A stretch of 64,000 nucleotides of DNA. Source: Rhea pennata (taxonomy: Eukaryota; Chordata; Aves; Rheiformes; Rheidae). A program made the position numbers and the translations under genes. Each line of letters starts with the position of its first letter. Within the stretch, counting starts at the first letter, position 1. The stretch is taken from assembly GCF_028389875.1 (NCBI RefSeq), contig NC_084669.1:36893190-36957189 (forward strand), written 5' to 3'. Positions 1 to 13,180 of the stretch are shown in pieces. Under the pieces are notes generated by a model, which was not told the DNA's origin, searched no databases, and worked only from the letters and a program-made list of their open reading frames with translations.

Positions 1-394
1 AGATGTGTTTATACAGGCAGCAACTTTCAAACAGTCCCAGATATATGGACGTAAACCTCTGTTCACCCAGTCAACGCTTGTCCTGTGCTTGGGTTTGGAT
101 TAAGGTAAAATATCTGCCTTTGGCATTCCTGCTTCTACTTCTCAGCAAGCTGAAAGCTGTCCAATGAGGATATTCCTGGGAAAGGATATTCCTTTAAAGG
201 GGAGAAATTACCCTATCTCATTTCAATACGGTACCCAAACCCACCATTTAACAGGACCTGATACGCTCAAATTAGGATGGGTTTGCAACGTAACCCAGGA
301 GGTTACGCAGTTCGGGCATCTTCAGCAGTTGCTATATTTGGCCAGGAACGGAGAAGAAGGGAAAGCGAGGTAGCGAACGGTGCCAGGGGCTCAC
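1..394 (-). other. PALD1: PALD1 intron at the left window edge
   Basis: This stretch lies downstream, in transcript direction, of the last visible PALD1 exon, which ends with a GTGAGC donor just inside position 395. No further PALD1 coding exon, RNA gene or clear repeat was recognised. The missing exons for the C-terminal third of paladin should lie to the left of the window. Confidence 0.7.
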
Positions 395-3300
395 CTCTAG
401 CTGCTCAGGCGAGGATACAGGCACTGTGATCAGTTGTTCAAGGTTCCCAGGTTCCCTGAGGGTGTAGATTTGTTCGTTCCCTTCCAGGACTACTTCTTCC
501 CGGAGGTTTATCCACAAGATGTGGGAATGCTTCCTCTTGGCATCGGTCAAGTACTGCAGGACGCTCCCGACAGTCTAAAGGAAGGAGCAGCAAAAATGAA
601 GTACCAGCACCTCCTCCTGGCTTGAGCGTGCAAATTCTGCATGCAGCCCAGCAAGCGTCCCCTCACCTTGGAGCTGGGCTGCGCCGTCCCGTAAACGGAC
701 ATCTTGGGCACCCGCCGGAAGTTGGCCACGCTCATCTCCTTGACGGTGCTCAGCACATCCGGGGAAAAGCGCTCGTCCGCCACCTGCAGCAGAACGAGCC
801 CAGTGCCAAGGGCGCCCCGCGGCCTCTCCCCTACGTTTCAGCTGCCCTCTCCAAAACGGAGCTTTCCAAAGGGACTCTCAGATCCTCACCGGCTGCCCCC
901 ATTCAAGAAACGTCTCTCCACCCTTTCAGTACCAGCAAGCTCAAAGCCCCAGAGCTGAGCTTCAACCCCAGGAGACGCTTGCTTGCCACAGTATCGTGCA
1001 AAAGCACCACCACAAGCAGCTCTGTGCCTCCTCGTCCTGCATCAGCCGCCCAGAAGTGGCTATAATGTTTTAGGGGGTATCAAGAAATGTGAAGGCCCAT
1101 CTACACAAGCACCTGAGGTTCGCTCATGGGTGCTGGTACCCCAGCTGTGGGGGACAGACCCTCGACTGCATGCATAGACCTTTGCCCATCCATTCAGCTC
1201 TCTAAGAGTAGAGGCAGGAGACCAGGAGATTCAGTGCACTCCAGGGAAAGCATCTGCCCAGCAATGGAGAAACATCTTGCTCCTACCACCCAATCCAACC
1301 TTGATGCTGAGGGTGCTGCAGGCAAAGGCTTCAAGGGAGAGCACCCAGGGAGTCCCCGAGTGAGTGTCAAGCCGTTGCCAGCAGATGACGAGCAGGAGAA
1401 AGCCCTGTCCCGGTGGAGGAGCAGCACACATACTCACCAGCACTCGCGTCCCCTTGGTTATGAGCTCCGCCGTCACGGTGAGCTCCGAGACGTTCATGTT
1501 GGCCTGCAGCCGGTAGAGCTCAGGGTGCCGGCACATCCACCTGCTGAAGCTGAGGGCAAAGCCCAGGGGGTACTGGCAGCGGGGGCAGAGCGGGGATGCC
1601 GCCGTCAGGAGGGGTGCCCACGGCCCGGCCCCGCACGTGCCTCCACGCCACCACCACCGCACCACCCACCTCTTCCGCCCATCACAGCACAGAAGCTGAG
1701 ATGTTCCTTCCTTCCCTCACCCTCCCACTGCTGAAATGGGGGGAAAGTAAAATAAAAGGGGGAAGGAGCTTTTCACCTGCTCGTGAAGGTAGTAGTTGAA
1801 AGCGATCAAGTAGAAGTAGCGTTCAAGGCTCTGCAAAGTCCTTTGGAGAAAATACTCTTTGGTGCTGTTCCCCTGAAAGCAAACAACACAGGTGGCACTC
1901 GGGACATCCAACACCACCTGAAACAGGACTGCCTAATACCAAAACCCAAAGCAGACTTGGGTCTCTCAAGCCTCTCGAGCCACGGTCGAACGCTTTACAG
2001 CATCTTAGCTGAAAACACCTTCCATACAAGCAGGCACAGAGCAGAGCAGCAGCCTCTTCCTACGCCAGCAGCAAGCACGCGTGTTTGAGGAAGGCAGCGC
2101 CCTTAGCGCAAATATCACTTAAAATATCGCCGTTGGGGAGACTGCGCAATACAAAGGCAGCAGCTGCTTCAGGGCTTTGCCACTCAACATCAAATTTGCC
2201 CTCCACGGAGCAGAAGCTAAAAATCAGGACAAGCCTATTGCAAGTCTTGCTGCGGTGGGGCTTTCTTTCAGAAGAGGACGGCCGCATCGAGAGGCTGAAG
2301 ATGCGCTTGCTCTGGCCTGCCAGATGAGAGGGGAGGAAGCATGGGAACGCACAGGTACACCTGCTATCTCTGCCACAGCGATGGTAGCTTTGAACCAAGG
2401 GCAGAGACCACCCAAGATCGCCCAGGTCATCTGCTCAGGCAACATAAGCTGGGCGCTGTCAGGTGATGCACTACTCGAGCACTTCTGAGCGAAACAATAA
2501 TCCAAAATACAGGGATTTGGAGCTTAAAAATACCTTCTCTGTCCAAAAAAGACCCATAAAAATGCCCTGCAACACTAGCACCAGCACAGGTTGAGCCACA
2601 GGAGCACACAATCCAGGGAAAGCCTAAGCGATGGGACAGTATGATGTTCCTTCAAAGTCTCTGGAGACCACGGCTTGCCCAAGGGAGAGTTACATGGGCA
2701 CCTGCGAAGACCGCTCAGCTGGCCATGCCGATTTGACCATCCTCCCCTGCAAACGAAAACCCTCTTCCAAAATGTCATGGAAAAAAAAATCTTCTAAGAC
2801 AGCACTGTGCCTTTAGAAAGAGCCTTCGCCGCGCCACGGCGGGAGGAAGGAGACTTGGCAAGCGTCGTTTGGAAGTCGCTGACATTATGTAATCGACTCA
2901 GGAATATTTACTTGTTATCCACAAGACAAATCCGGCCCGCTGTCATTTATCAAGAGGCAGAGAAACCTGCTCACTTGGGAAACTCAAAACAAAGCCTGTA
3001 ACGATGGAAGCGGTCCCGGGTTTCACCGCCGTCCGCACCGCCAGCGGAGAGATTCCTTCCCCCCACCTCAAGGCGCTTGGTTTCCATCAGTAAAATCAGT
3101 ACTAGAGATTTGCCTCGGGTAAAAAAGCGCAACAACAGGCCCCATAAACAGACTTCTAAGGAAAGGGGGCAACAATCCGTTAAGATTTATTTAACCCAGG
3201 CAACAGCTCGGGAGCAGGGCACAGCCAAAAGCGATGCAGAGCCCGGTCCCGCAGATCTGCCCGCGCGCTGAGGCTCAACCCGGCCACCATGCCGCACCGA

Positions 3301-6300
3301 TCTGCCGTTGCTGGAGGACCTCAGTCTCCACTTTTGCCATTCGACCCAGGGCAGAAACACCCGTTGCAGGACGAGACAACCCTTGTGTGCCCAGAAAGGC
3401 TTCTCCTTTCCCGGAAAGCACCTACGGCTGTGAAAGCTCGCTCAGGAGGGCTTCAGCACGGCCAAGCCCCACCAGCACGACCCGAAGACCCACCAGCCCT
3501 ACTGGGGTCCCCCCGGTTCCCGACGCGGAGGATCAGCCTCTCTTCCCTCACCCCGCTCCTCATCTCCCTCGCTCCCCCTCCACCCCTCGCGCGCCGCCCG
3601 CGTCCAGTGAGCACATTTTCCTGGCCCCCTGCCACTGTTTAAAAAGTGCTATTGCTGCAGTCAAACTTCAAATAAACACTCCTCCCGGCTAATTTACGGC
3701 AATCCCATGCCGTTTATTTTCCACCGTCGGAGAGGACATACACCAGCCATCCCCAGCACGGCGGATCAGCCGTGCCGGGCGGGCAGGGAGCCGGGGAAAG
3801 GGCTCGGATGGGGCGGCTCGGGCGAAGCCAAAGCGGGCAAAGGTGCGGGCCGGCATGCCCAAATTCCCCCCCAAAAATGCGGCCGAGGGCGAAATTCGGC
3901 GTTTGCCACAAAACGCCCTAGCAGTGGCAGCAAACGCTTCCTGCCCGCTTCATCGTTTTAACGGGGCTTTGCCGTCCCGACACCCGGGGAGCGCGCTCGC
4001 CCTGCCCGCTGCCTTCCCGAAGCCGCCCCGGCACCCGCACGCCGCTCTAGCTGCGCGTTAATCGCTTACAGGGAAAAACCAATCTCCGGAGGGGGAAAAA
4101 AAAAAAGAGGAAAAAAGAAAGAAAAAAAAATGATAGAAGAAGCTCGCGTAGGACCCAGCCAAGCCACCGCTGCGCATTAGCCAGCCTTGTTCCAGCGGCC
4201 GTATTTGCTTTTCAAAACGAGAGATGGAAAGGAAAAAAACAACAGAAAAGAAAACCAACAAAAACACAGATTGGAGAGGTTGACCCTCAGTTATTCACCT
4301 CAACAGCAACAAAACCTCTACGCAGCGCTCAACCCCGGCTCCCGAAGTCTCAGCAGCAAGGCAGCATCAATCTGCCTGTTTTAGAGAGGGTGAAACCAGG
4401 ATATTTGCCCCCAAGGCCGTTTTACCAAAAGCAGCATTTTTTTTTTCTTTTTTTTTTTTTTTTTTTTTTTTAAACAGAAAAAGCCAGGTTTTCCCCCGAA
4501 CCCCAGTCTGTTCAACTGGATGCCCTACGGGTTTTTTAAATGACTGGATAAAAAGCACCCGTGGCCTCTCAGCTTTTCACGGCCTTGGGAAGTTTCCAGA
4601 TCGCAGGAAGTTTTGGATTTCCATAATTTACATTCTTATTATTCGCTCCTGAAAACGTTGCTGTGAATTGCCGTCCTGCGAGCAGGGCCCCGAAACTCGG
4701 GACGCATCGGAGACGCTAACGTTCCCCCACCCACCCCGGTCTGCTGCTATTCCTCCCCAGAGACGTGCCCCCGCCCCGAGCACCGGTCTCGGCGGACGCG
4801 AGCCCCCAAGCGCGCCTCCACGCCCTACCTGGATCTGGTAGTCTTCTCCGATCCCTTCCAGCTTCTTCTTGTTTTCGTAGATAGCTTCCTTCATGTCGTG
4901 CATCTCCGAGCAGAAGGCAATAGCGCTGTCCACCTTGCAAGGACCAAGCGGAAATTTGGTGACTGGATCCCTGGCAGGCAGGGGAGTAGATCTCACCCTC
5001 TCCCCGCTGCCCCTTCTCTCCCCCCATCTCCCATCCCGTAGCTCTCTCCTCCAGCAGCCCGGTCAGACGGGGCGATTCAGCCACATCAGGGGCTGAGAGC
5101 ACTTTCGCTACCCGAAAGGACGCTCCTGTGCTTGCCATGGGTTTTACAGACACCCGCTCACCTCCTCTACTATCTGCTGGCCTTTCGGTACCATCTCAAT
5201 GAAGTTTTGAATAACCCGAAACCTCTCCCTCGGAGACGTCTTAGCTGGATGGGGGAGGCTGGAGTTGGGGAAGAAGAAAAAGAAGATCAAACGAGAGCAA
5301 CAGGACTTGAGTCATCATCTCTTCCCTCCTCCACTTTCCTTTCATGTTCAGGCCACCCCAGCGCTTCAGAGGAGACTGCCCTTCCTTGAAGCATGCCCCA
5401 CGCACCGCGTCACCAGGCAGCACATCTCCTACCCATGCCATGGCCCACGGGCATTCCTCCTCTCATCCAGGCAGCTCTGCACCTGCTTCAGGGCAAGGGC
5501 CAGGGTAACCTGAGACATTCCTGATGCTTGTGAGCAAGCAGGACTTTTCTCCTCACTTCAGAGTATTTAAGGCCAGAGGAGCACTCAGCTTGACCCTTGC
5601 TGCAGCTCCACATGGGTTAATCAGACACACGGACACGCTGCACTGTTGCAGCAGAAGGCTCTGCACTGGGTCAGGGCATCTTCCCCTCAGTACCCTACAT
5701 CTCCCCTTCTTCTCAGGCTACCAGCAGGTGAGGGACCAGACCAAGGGAGGAGAAGGGCCAGCCTGGAGGACACTGCAGGGCCCCTCTCGTCCCAGGAGGG
5801 CCTTCCCGCTTACTCCGCTTTCTGCGTTGCTCCCTTGTGGTGGAGGAGGACGAGCGTGCCCAGGGCCATGGCCAGGTTGGTCCTGCCGACGCCGGTCTGG
5901 CAGCTGAAGAGCAGAGCCGGCGGGGGTCTGCCGGCGGCGTCGTGCAGCACCAGCAGGTTTGGGCTCTCCTGAGGAGAGGAGACACAAGCGTGCTGCGCCG
6001 GACACCCTTCGCAGGGGCAGCACCCAGCTCCCCGCAGCGGCCAGGAGACCCGACGGGCTCCCACGGAGGCCAGCGTCACAACCGGGCCATGGAGGGGTGG
6101 GACGGCCTCGCTCCTGCCGCGGGGGACCGCGCCGAGGCATCGGCACTGCGTACTGGCCGGTCCCCAAACAGGGGACCCATATCTCCTGGCCACGTGTGTC
6201 CTACCCCAGCCACAGCCCACGGAAGGGCAGAAGCGGGACACAGGAGACGGAGGAGGCTGCAACTCCTCTAGCACCTGCAAACTTCCAGCTGATGCTTCCC

Positions 6301-8901
6301 AGAAGCTATTTTGCCAGGAAAGGATTTTTGTTTTAGTTCAGAAGGGCAGAACCCAGCGATACTATGCCTGCGTGTTGGGTTATTATTATTTATTTATAAA
6401 GGACTTGAATAATAAAGGCAAAAATCCACTTGGAGTGAGATCAGCCCACGTGGGAAGTTACCGAGAGGCGGCCGGAGACGGCCTCTCCGAACACCACGCG
6501 ACGGGCTCCCCGGAGAAACCTGTGGCCGGAGGGAAGCGGTGAGGGGGCAGGTGGGCTTGCACGGAGAAGTAAACAGAAAAATAGACGTGTGGGTCTCCTC
6601 CAGCCTTAGCACAGCGAGGGGCGCCCAGAGGTCCGCGCCTACAAAACCGGTGAGGTCCGAGCGCCTGCAAGCAGGCGGCCGCGGAAGGCAGGGAGCACGT
6701 GAAAGCACACGAAGCTGCAGGGAGAAAGGTCCGCACCACCGGTACAGCGGTGCCCTCGGTGCAGCCCAGCTCACCGGACCTCCTGCTACTCCGCGTTGGA
6801 GTGAAAATACGCGAGCACGGCCAAAAACCCCCGTGAGCAGCTGCTTGGTGCTTAGGGCGAGGCTAAAAGTGCTTCCTTGGGGGAGGACGGGAACATCAGG
6901 AAAATGTTAGCGCAACTCAGCTAGGAGCGAGATCCTTCTATGGGCGAAGAGAACCAAAAAAAAGAAAAACCTAACCCAAAATAACCACTGACTGGGTATA
7001 TTTTGGGTTCAGCTGCCCCCAAAACACCTCTTTGCAGCAGCACGCGGTGCTCGGGAGCTGCAAACCCTCCCAGCACTGGTGGGGCTCTGTCTGTGGACCT
7101 TACCCTGAGGAAATGGATGAAGGCATCAAACTGGGCCTCGGCAGGAGCCCCGTCCACAGGCAAGGGCAGCCGATGGTACCTACCAGGCACAAGGAAGAGC
7201 CGCTCGTTATGGAGCACGGCCCAAGAGGACCCCTGGAGAGGCTCTCCTGCACATCACGTCGCTCAGAGGTCCATCTCCCGGGAGTACCTGTAGGACGGCT
7301 GCAGGAAGATGGGCCTCCTGTAGACCTCCTCCGTCACGTGGATGTCCTCCTCGCACTGGATCCTCACGGCGTGCGGCTCGTCCTTGAAGCGCTCGATGTC
7401 GTCGTAGACGTAGTACGTGCTCTCGCTCAGCTGCGCGAAGTCGTGGAGCTTCGAGAGACGAGCCCGGCCGTCAAAACCCGCTGCCTCGCCGGCGACCGCT
7501 GCCCGGAGCGCCGGCGCGGCTCCCGGGGCGAGTCGGCCCTCGGCACGCGGCGGGTCGGCAGCGGGAGGCGCGTACGCCCCTTCTCCTGGGGCCGCATCCG
7601 CAAGGCAGGCGGCGGCCGCCGGGCGAGCCGGCCCCAAAACGCGCCTCGTGAGAACGGACCGGCCTCGGCCTTCCGGCTCTCGGCCGAACCCGAGCGGGTG
7701 GGGGCGGCCCCCTCGATCACCTCTTTCCGGATGGCGAGCTCCAGCTTTTCCGCCTTGACCCCCCGCTGCAGGCTGTGCAGGTTTTCGTGCAAGTTCTCCT
7801 TGCCGCGCGGCGTGTAGGGCACGAAGTCGCTCTCCGCGCGCAGGAAGACCACGGGCTCCTCGCGGACGCAGAAGAAGACGCACTCCTGCAACGAGCCAGG
7901 CACGCGCCGGCCGTCAGCCTCCGCGCGGCCACGGGAAGCCGGGAGCGGAGCGGAGCGGAGCGGGGCGCCCGTGGGACCGGGGATCCCACCTCGCGCACCG
8001 ACCTTGTGGCCCTCCTTCTGCAGCTTCTGCAGCACCTGCTTGAACCCGTTGAGGCTGGGCTGCCCCATGCCGAACACCGCGTATCCGCCTTTGGCTTGCC
8101 GGAAATTCGGAGCGCCGCAGCTGCCGGTAGTGTTCAAGACGTCTAGTTTACCGTATACATCCTTGACCATAAAATATTTCCCCTGCAAAGTAACGGGTGC
8201 AGGTAGGGGGAGGGGGGAAAAAAATGGGGCGGGATGCAAGCGCAACGCGCGGAGACGCGCCGGGAAGAGCCGGCAGCAAGCCCGCGGCGGTTCGGTTCAC
8301 GGCTCTGCCCGAAGGCCGGTTCGACGGGCCGCGGCACGGCCCAGCAAAGCCTCCCCAGATGCCCCAGCGCATCTCCACCCGTGGCCGCTCTGCCCGCCGC
8401 CGTGACGCGCGTTCAACCAACCGGGCGACAACTTGACGTTCCCCTTGCCGAATTCCCCTCCCGGCAAAACGGCGCGAGCGGGGAGCTCCGTCTCGCCTCG
8501 CGCGGCGCCCACCTGCACGAGGTAGTGTTCCGGCGTGGCCTCCGAGATGCGCCCCACCGCGTAGTTGGCCTTCAGCAGGTCGTCGTGAATCTGAAACTCC
8601 TCCCTGCAGTTGTACCTGCAAGCGGCCGCCGCTCAGGGAGGGTCCCCGGGGCGGCAAGCGCCGCGCGAGACGTCCGGGGACGGGACGGGACGGGCGCGCG
8701 GAGGCGGCGGGGCACTTACGTGATGACCACGGGCGCCACTTTGTTGGTGATGATGGACTTGGCCTTGCTGTTGTGGAGCCCGGCGGCCGGGAAGGAGTGG
8801 AGGCTCAGGGAGCGCTGGTCCTCCATGGCGCCGGCGCCGCGCACGGCCTCGAAGGCGGCCGCCGAGACCGTCTGCTGGGCCGTGCTGGCGGTTGTACCCA
8901 T
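395..8901 (-). CDS. PALD1: Paladin (PALD1), 5' thirteen coding exons, 3' part outside window
   Basis: Paladin is a pseudophosphatase-like protein linked to vascular development and receptor-tyrosine-kinase and lipid-phosphate signalling. Exons in transcript order: 8901-8720, 8615-8513, 8182-8003, 7885-7721, 7448-7288, 7179-7104, 5968-5814, 5258-5162, 4933-4829, 1872-1777, 1572-1438, 783-667, 574-395. All have GT/AG borders and the phases agree throughout, giving 584 codons (human paladin is about 856 aa). The protein starts MGTTASTAQQ; Gly2 suits the N-myristoylation expected for this family. The CX5R phosphatase-like loop CQTGVGR is at about residues 312-318 in exon 5968-5814. Other family blocks are GSCGAPNFRQ, LERYFYLIAFNYYLHEQ and ANFRRVPKM. 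A second CX5R motif should lie in the missing exons. The acceptor of exon 5258 was chosen at CTCCAG because the nearer CTAAG would break phase. Upstream neighbour on the same strand is EIF4EBP2. Confidence 0.93.
1873..4828 (-). other. PALD1: PALD1 2.96 kb intron with internal GC-rich patch
   Basis: This is the longest intron within the coding part of PALD1. It has a GC- and CpG-richer patch at about 3.45-4.05 kb and a T-rich low-complexity run near 4438-4470. On the coding strand that run is poly-A, which could be a retroelement tail, but no element body was recognised. No exon with family similarity was found. Confidence 0.6.
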
Positions 8902-9718
8902 AACCCCGGGCAGCTTCGCGGGCGGCGCCGGAGCGGCGCGGAAGAACAAGGCGGAGAGGGCAGAAACGCTTCAGGAGCGAGCAATGATTAGGAAGCATTT
9001 CGGCCAAGCCCTCGGCTCCAGGCCGGAGCAGCCCGCGCGCACGCCTGCCGCCCGCCTTCGGCCCCGAAGCCGGCGAAACGCTCGGGCTGGAGCATCCTCC
9101 GAGCCGGCGGCGGCGAAAGCACCTCGCGCCGCTTGGGACGAGCCGGCGGGCGTCCGCAGCGGAGCAGCTCCGGCGCCCCTCGCGGGTATTCCCCCCTCCC
9201 TACCGGCGAGGAAACCCAAAGCAAAGGCATTTTTCTTGCTTTGGCCACCAGTTCTCCAGCTCGCGCTGAACTGGAGCTCAACAGCGCAGAGACACACTAT
9301 GGGCTGGAAAATCCGCGTTAACGAACAAGCGTTAACCCAGCCCGACAAGCGCTCGGAGCCGCTTCCGCCGCCTCGCAAACCGGCTCTGAGAGCGGCTTGC
9401 TGGATTTTTACCTCCTTGGAAACACTCGCATACTGCCCTTAAATAAAAATCCGCTGTTTTCTTCCTGCTCGCAGCATAAACGGCCACAAAGGGGAAAAAC
9501 CGGCAGCGAACAGGCTGCGGTTACGCGCTTGGGAATTCTGCCCGCACGCCCTTCCTCGCGCCCGCGGGCCGTCGGACGCCCCGCAGCGAGCGACGGATCG
9601 GCGCTTCCGGCGAGATATCCCGGGAAAACCGCCCCGTTCCGGGAAAAGCTCGCGCGCCGCCAACTCGCACCGGAGCCCGGGAGCTTGGCCGGGAGTCAGA
9701 GACGGAGCCAACAATCGC

Positions 9719-9728
9719 CTAAATATAG
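9719..9728. promoter_or_regulatory. MEF2 consensus site (CTAAATATAG)
   Basis: The ten bases match YTAWWWWTAR exactly and sit in an otherwise very GC-rich part of PALD1 intron 1. MEF2 factors act in endothelium and muscle, tissues in which PALD1 is reported to be expressed. Function is inferred from the match only. Confidence 0.35.
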
Positions 9729-11144
9729 CCGGGCCGGCCGCCGGGGCCGCAGCTGCAGGATGCATCTGTCCCCGGCGGGCGCTTGCCCGGCAGCCGCATT
9801 GTCGGCGGCAGGAATCGGGACCCATAAATCTGTCCGTCCTTCCGCCGCGTCCTTTTTTACTGTTATTATTTTCCTCTCTTCCTCTTCTTTTTTTTTTTTT
9901 TCTCTCCCTTAATAGTTAAATGAAAAATTTTCCCTGCTCCTTCGCCACCGACCCACCTGAGCTGAGGTTTGACCGCTATAAAACGCAAAGGTGCCAAAGC
10001 AAGAGGCCGGTCGGCACTGGCTGGTCCAAACCGTGATGCGCAGCATCGCTTTTCTGGAAAGAAAAAATAATAACAAGGTCTGGGCCGCACAGACCTCCCT
10101 CTGCGCTTAGCCTGGCTCTGCGCGTCTTGAAAAACAGGAACCTCCAGACGCCAAACTTTTGACTCTCCGGGTGACCTTTTCCATACGGCTTTTGGCAGCG
10201 GATACCTCAGGGAGTCGCAACGCTTCGGCTTTGCGATAACACACACAAATATACGTCCTGGCAGGCTCCGGGGCAATCCGCTTCTGCTTCCCCTTTCCTC
10301 CCAGGGCAGAGAAACATCCTCTCCCTCGCTGCGCCAACGCGACACGTCCTTTCCCCGGGACTCGGCAGCGCCTGCCCGAACCCCAAATTACACCCTTCCG
10401 AAACGACGGGGTAGCTCTGCGCTTCCGAAATTAGCACGGCGCAAACTCGCTGCCCGGGTTTCTCGGCTGCTCTGGAAAGGCGCCGAGCAGCCGTGCCGAA
10501 GCTCGCCTCCCGCGGGAGCGGGAGCAGGAGCGGGAGCGGCCGGTTCCCGCGCCGGCTCCCGGAAAGGCGGCGTTGCGGAAGCGCGGAAGGACGTGACTTC
10601 AGCCAGGAAGAAAGGAGGGGAATTGAACAGGCCCCCGCTCTCTTCAAATCGCTATTTGCACTCTCCAAAATGCCCCCGACGGGCGACTCGCTGCCCGCCC
10701 CCGCGCTCGCGCCCTTCCCATCCCCGTCACCAGCCCGGGATCCACCGCGAGCAGAAAAACGCGCCCGTGCCCGCGAGGCTCTCCGGATGAACTTGGCTTT
10801 TCTCTTTCTCTCGTTTTTTTTTCTTTTCTCTTTTTTTTTGGGGGGGGAGGGGGGCCTGCAGCACGGTTTTTGGCTTGCTGAAACAGCCAGGGATGAACCC
10901 AAAGCAGGCAGCCGGAAAACGGGTCACGCGTTCGGTCCTCGCCGGCACCCGGGAGTTTTGCACTGAAATACGCAGCAAGCCGGGAATTTCCACGCCTTTC
11001 CGGCCCGGTGAAGACCGTCCACGTCAAACCCCCACGGGCGCTGTGGGAACGGGACTTGTTTTGTTCCCAGGCAAAGGAAACGGTTGGTTTTATTGGGGAA
11101 GAAAAAAGAAGGAAAAAAAATATTAAAAATATTTTTTTAAAAAA

Positions 11145-11166
11145 GAGAGAGAGAGAGAGAGAGAGA
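11145..11166. repeat. (GA)11 microsatellite
   Basis: An uninterrupted GA dinucleotide run following an A/T-rich tract in PALD1 intron 1. A similar (TC)n run lies near 11741-11757. Confidence 0.9.
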
Positions 11167-12129
11167 AAACAGGTGAGAAGTGATGCATTTCGCTTGCCGT
11201 TGCTGCGAAGGGACCTCAGCTCACAGCCCTCCCCGACCCCCTGATTTGCAAGCCGGCTTCTTTTTCCCGAGCCTCTGCCTGCAAAGCTGAAAGCACGCGC
11301 CGCCTCAGCCTACCCTTCGTCAGCACCTTCCCTTTACTCTTTTCCCGGGAAGCGGGCTGCTCGCCATCTCCCGTGGCCCGTGCTTGCGTCCCGGAGGAGC
11401 GTCAGGCGAACGGGAAAAGCTTTGCCAGGCTTTTGCATCCTCGCTCCCACTCGAGGATGCCTCTCTGCAGAGCCGGGGGGGGGGGGTTGCTGCTTTCCAA
11501 ACATTGGTCCCTGCAAATCGCGTGTGGCCAGGGGGTGGCCAAAACTCCTCGCGTTGTGGCAGGGAGAAGGGGAAGGGGCAGGGGAAAAAAAAAGGGAAAA
11601 GAAAAGAAATCCCCGCGTGGGGGATTTTTTGCAAAGTTACGGAGCGGTGCGCCGCAAGCGCCCGCTCTGCCCGACCCGCGGCGCGACGGGTCGTACGGAA
11701 ACGCGTAAGATGAGACTCCTGGGCTTCCTTTTTTTTTTTTTCTCTCTCTCTCTCTCTGTTTGTTTCCTGCAGCGAGCGCTTCTGTCTAAGAGCATCACTG
11801 GAAACAGGAACAAAAGCCTCCGCGAGCAGGCGTCAGCCGCGCGCTCGCTCCTCCGGCCGCGGTCTCGAGGCCCCGCGCGCGCGCTCGCCGCGGGGCGGTG
11901 GCGGCGGTGGGTTTTCTCCCCCCCCCCCCCACGGTGATTTTGCTCGCAGCAAACCGCCGGCGCGGATCGGCTTACAGGGCCCCCTCCGCGGGGCCGCAGC
12001 TCCCGCCGCACAACGGCGGCCTTATGCGCGCGGGCATCTCCGCAGGCGCGCGCGCTTCCCCGGCGCGGCCCCGCTTCGCTCACACCACCCTAAGCCAAGG
12101 GGCATTTATCCCGAGCGGAGACCTGCCGG

Positions 12130-12139
12130 CTATTTTTAG
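12130..12139. promoter_or_regulatory. MEF2 consensus site (CTATTTTTAG)
   Basis: A second exact YTAWWWWTAR match, about 0.7 kb downstream (in transcript direction) of the probable PALD1 first exon. The A/T core stands out in sequence that is nearly all G and C for hundreds of bases. Confidence 0.4.
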
Positions 12140-12809
12140 GCGCTTCCCGCTTTCCGGGAAGGAAACGCGGCCCCCGGCACGCCGGCAGCGCTCCCGCCGG
12201 GCAGCCGGCGCGCTCGGCCCGCGGTGCCGCCTCCGCTTCGCGGCTTTTAAACGGGGTCCGCCGGGGCAAAGCCGCGCAAGCCGGCCCCGAAGCTCCAGGC
12301 AAAGCGGCTGCGAGGCGTCGTGGACCCGGGTTTCTGTCCGTCCGTCCGTCCCGCTGGCCGCAGGGCATCCCGGCGGGGCTCGGCGCGGGCGCTGCGAACC
12401 CCGCGTTGGGTTTGCAACGTCGGAGCGTCGCACGGAGCGGCCCGAGGCGGCGTTCGCCCAGCTCCGGCGCGAGGGCGAGCGCGCGGCGGCCGGGGCGTCG
12501 CGCGAGCCCCCCGAGCGCCCGCACCACGCGTGCGCCACGCGCCCGCCGCCACGGCGCCCGTGGGCAGCGCTGCGCGCCGGCGGCTCTCGTGGGGAAAAAT
12601 AAAAAAAGAAAAAGAAAGGGAAAAAAGCGTAAAAAGTCGCTTTTTTGCAGCCAGGGGCGGAAGGCGGAAAGCGCCGCTGCTTCGCCCGGCTCCTGCCAAA
12701 GCGGCGCCGCCGCAGCACCGCGGCCGCCAGCGGCACCTGCGCGGGGCGCGCCGGAGGCCCCGCCGCCGCCCCCGCGGGACGCGCGCGCGCGCGTGGCGCC
12801 GGCCCCTAC

Positions 12810-13070
12810 CTGCACCGCCGCCTCCAGCCGCCGCTCGGGGCGCGCCGCCGCCGCCGCCGCGCGCGCACCCGCCGCCGCGCGCACCCGCAGCCGCAGCCCG
12901 CTACACGGCGGCGGCGGCGCTCGGCGGCGCCCCGCGGCCCGGGCCCCCCATGGGGGCGGCGGGGCCCCGCGCCCGGGGCCGGCAGCCGACGAGGGGGCGG
13001 CGGCGGCGGCGGCGGCCACGCGCGCGCTGCTCCGCGTCCGTCCGTCCGTCCGCGCCCGTCCGTCCGCGCT
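12810..13070 (-). other. PALD1: Probable non-coding exon 1 of PALD1 (right edge approximate)
   Basis: On the minus strand a strong donor, GTGCAG followed by GTAGGG, lies at 12810/12809 inside the strongest CpG island upstream of the PALD1 start exon. No ATG-initiated paladin frame is present here, so the exon would be 5' UTR, as in mammals. The transcription start was not determined; the right edge is an estimate placed before the GAG-repeat and CCAAT region. Inference from splice signal and position only. Confidence 0.45.
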
Positions 13071-13084
13071 GGGGTAGGGGCAGG

Positions 13085-13180
13085 ACGAGGAGGAGGAGGA
13101 GGACGAGGAGGAGGAGGAGGAGGATGTGGGGGCGGGCTGTGGGCAGGGCCGACGCTGCCAATCAGCGGCGCCGCGCCCCC
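13085..13180 (-). promoter_or_regulatory. PALD1: PALD1 upstream promoter elements: GAG repeat and CCAAT box
   Basis: A GAG/GAC-rich purine tract at about 13085-13125 is followed by a CCAATCAG motif at 13158-13165, a good NF-Y site. Both lie in the CpG island just upstream of the putative exon 1. The arrangement suits a TATA-less promoter reading leftward. Confidence 0.45.

Larger units (their letters stand above)
8902..12809 (-). other. PALD1: PALD1 intron 1 / 5' region, GC-rich
   Basis: The start-codon exon probably extends a few tens of bases upstream of 8901 as 5' UTR; its acceptor could not be fixed. The rest, up to the probable non-coding exon 1 donor at 12810, has no recognised coding exon. 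Long open frames on both strands here reflect GC-rich sequence with few stops. It contains two perfect MEF2-type consensus sites, a (GA)11 microsatellite and T- and A-rich runs. Confidence 0.55.

Noticed and set aside
8234-9442. 402-codon plus-strand frame
   Set aside because: Antisense to PALD1 exons 8615-8513 and 8901-8720; no recognisable domain.
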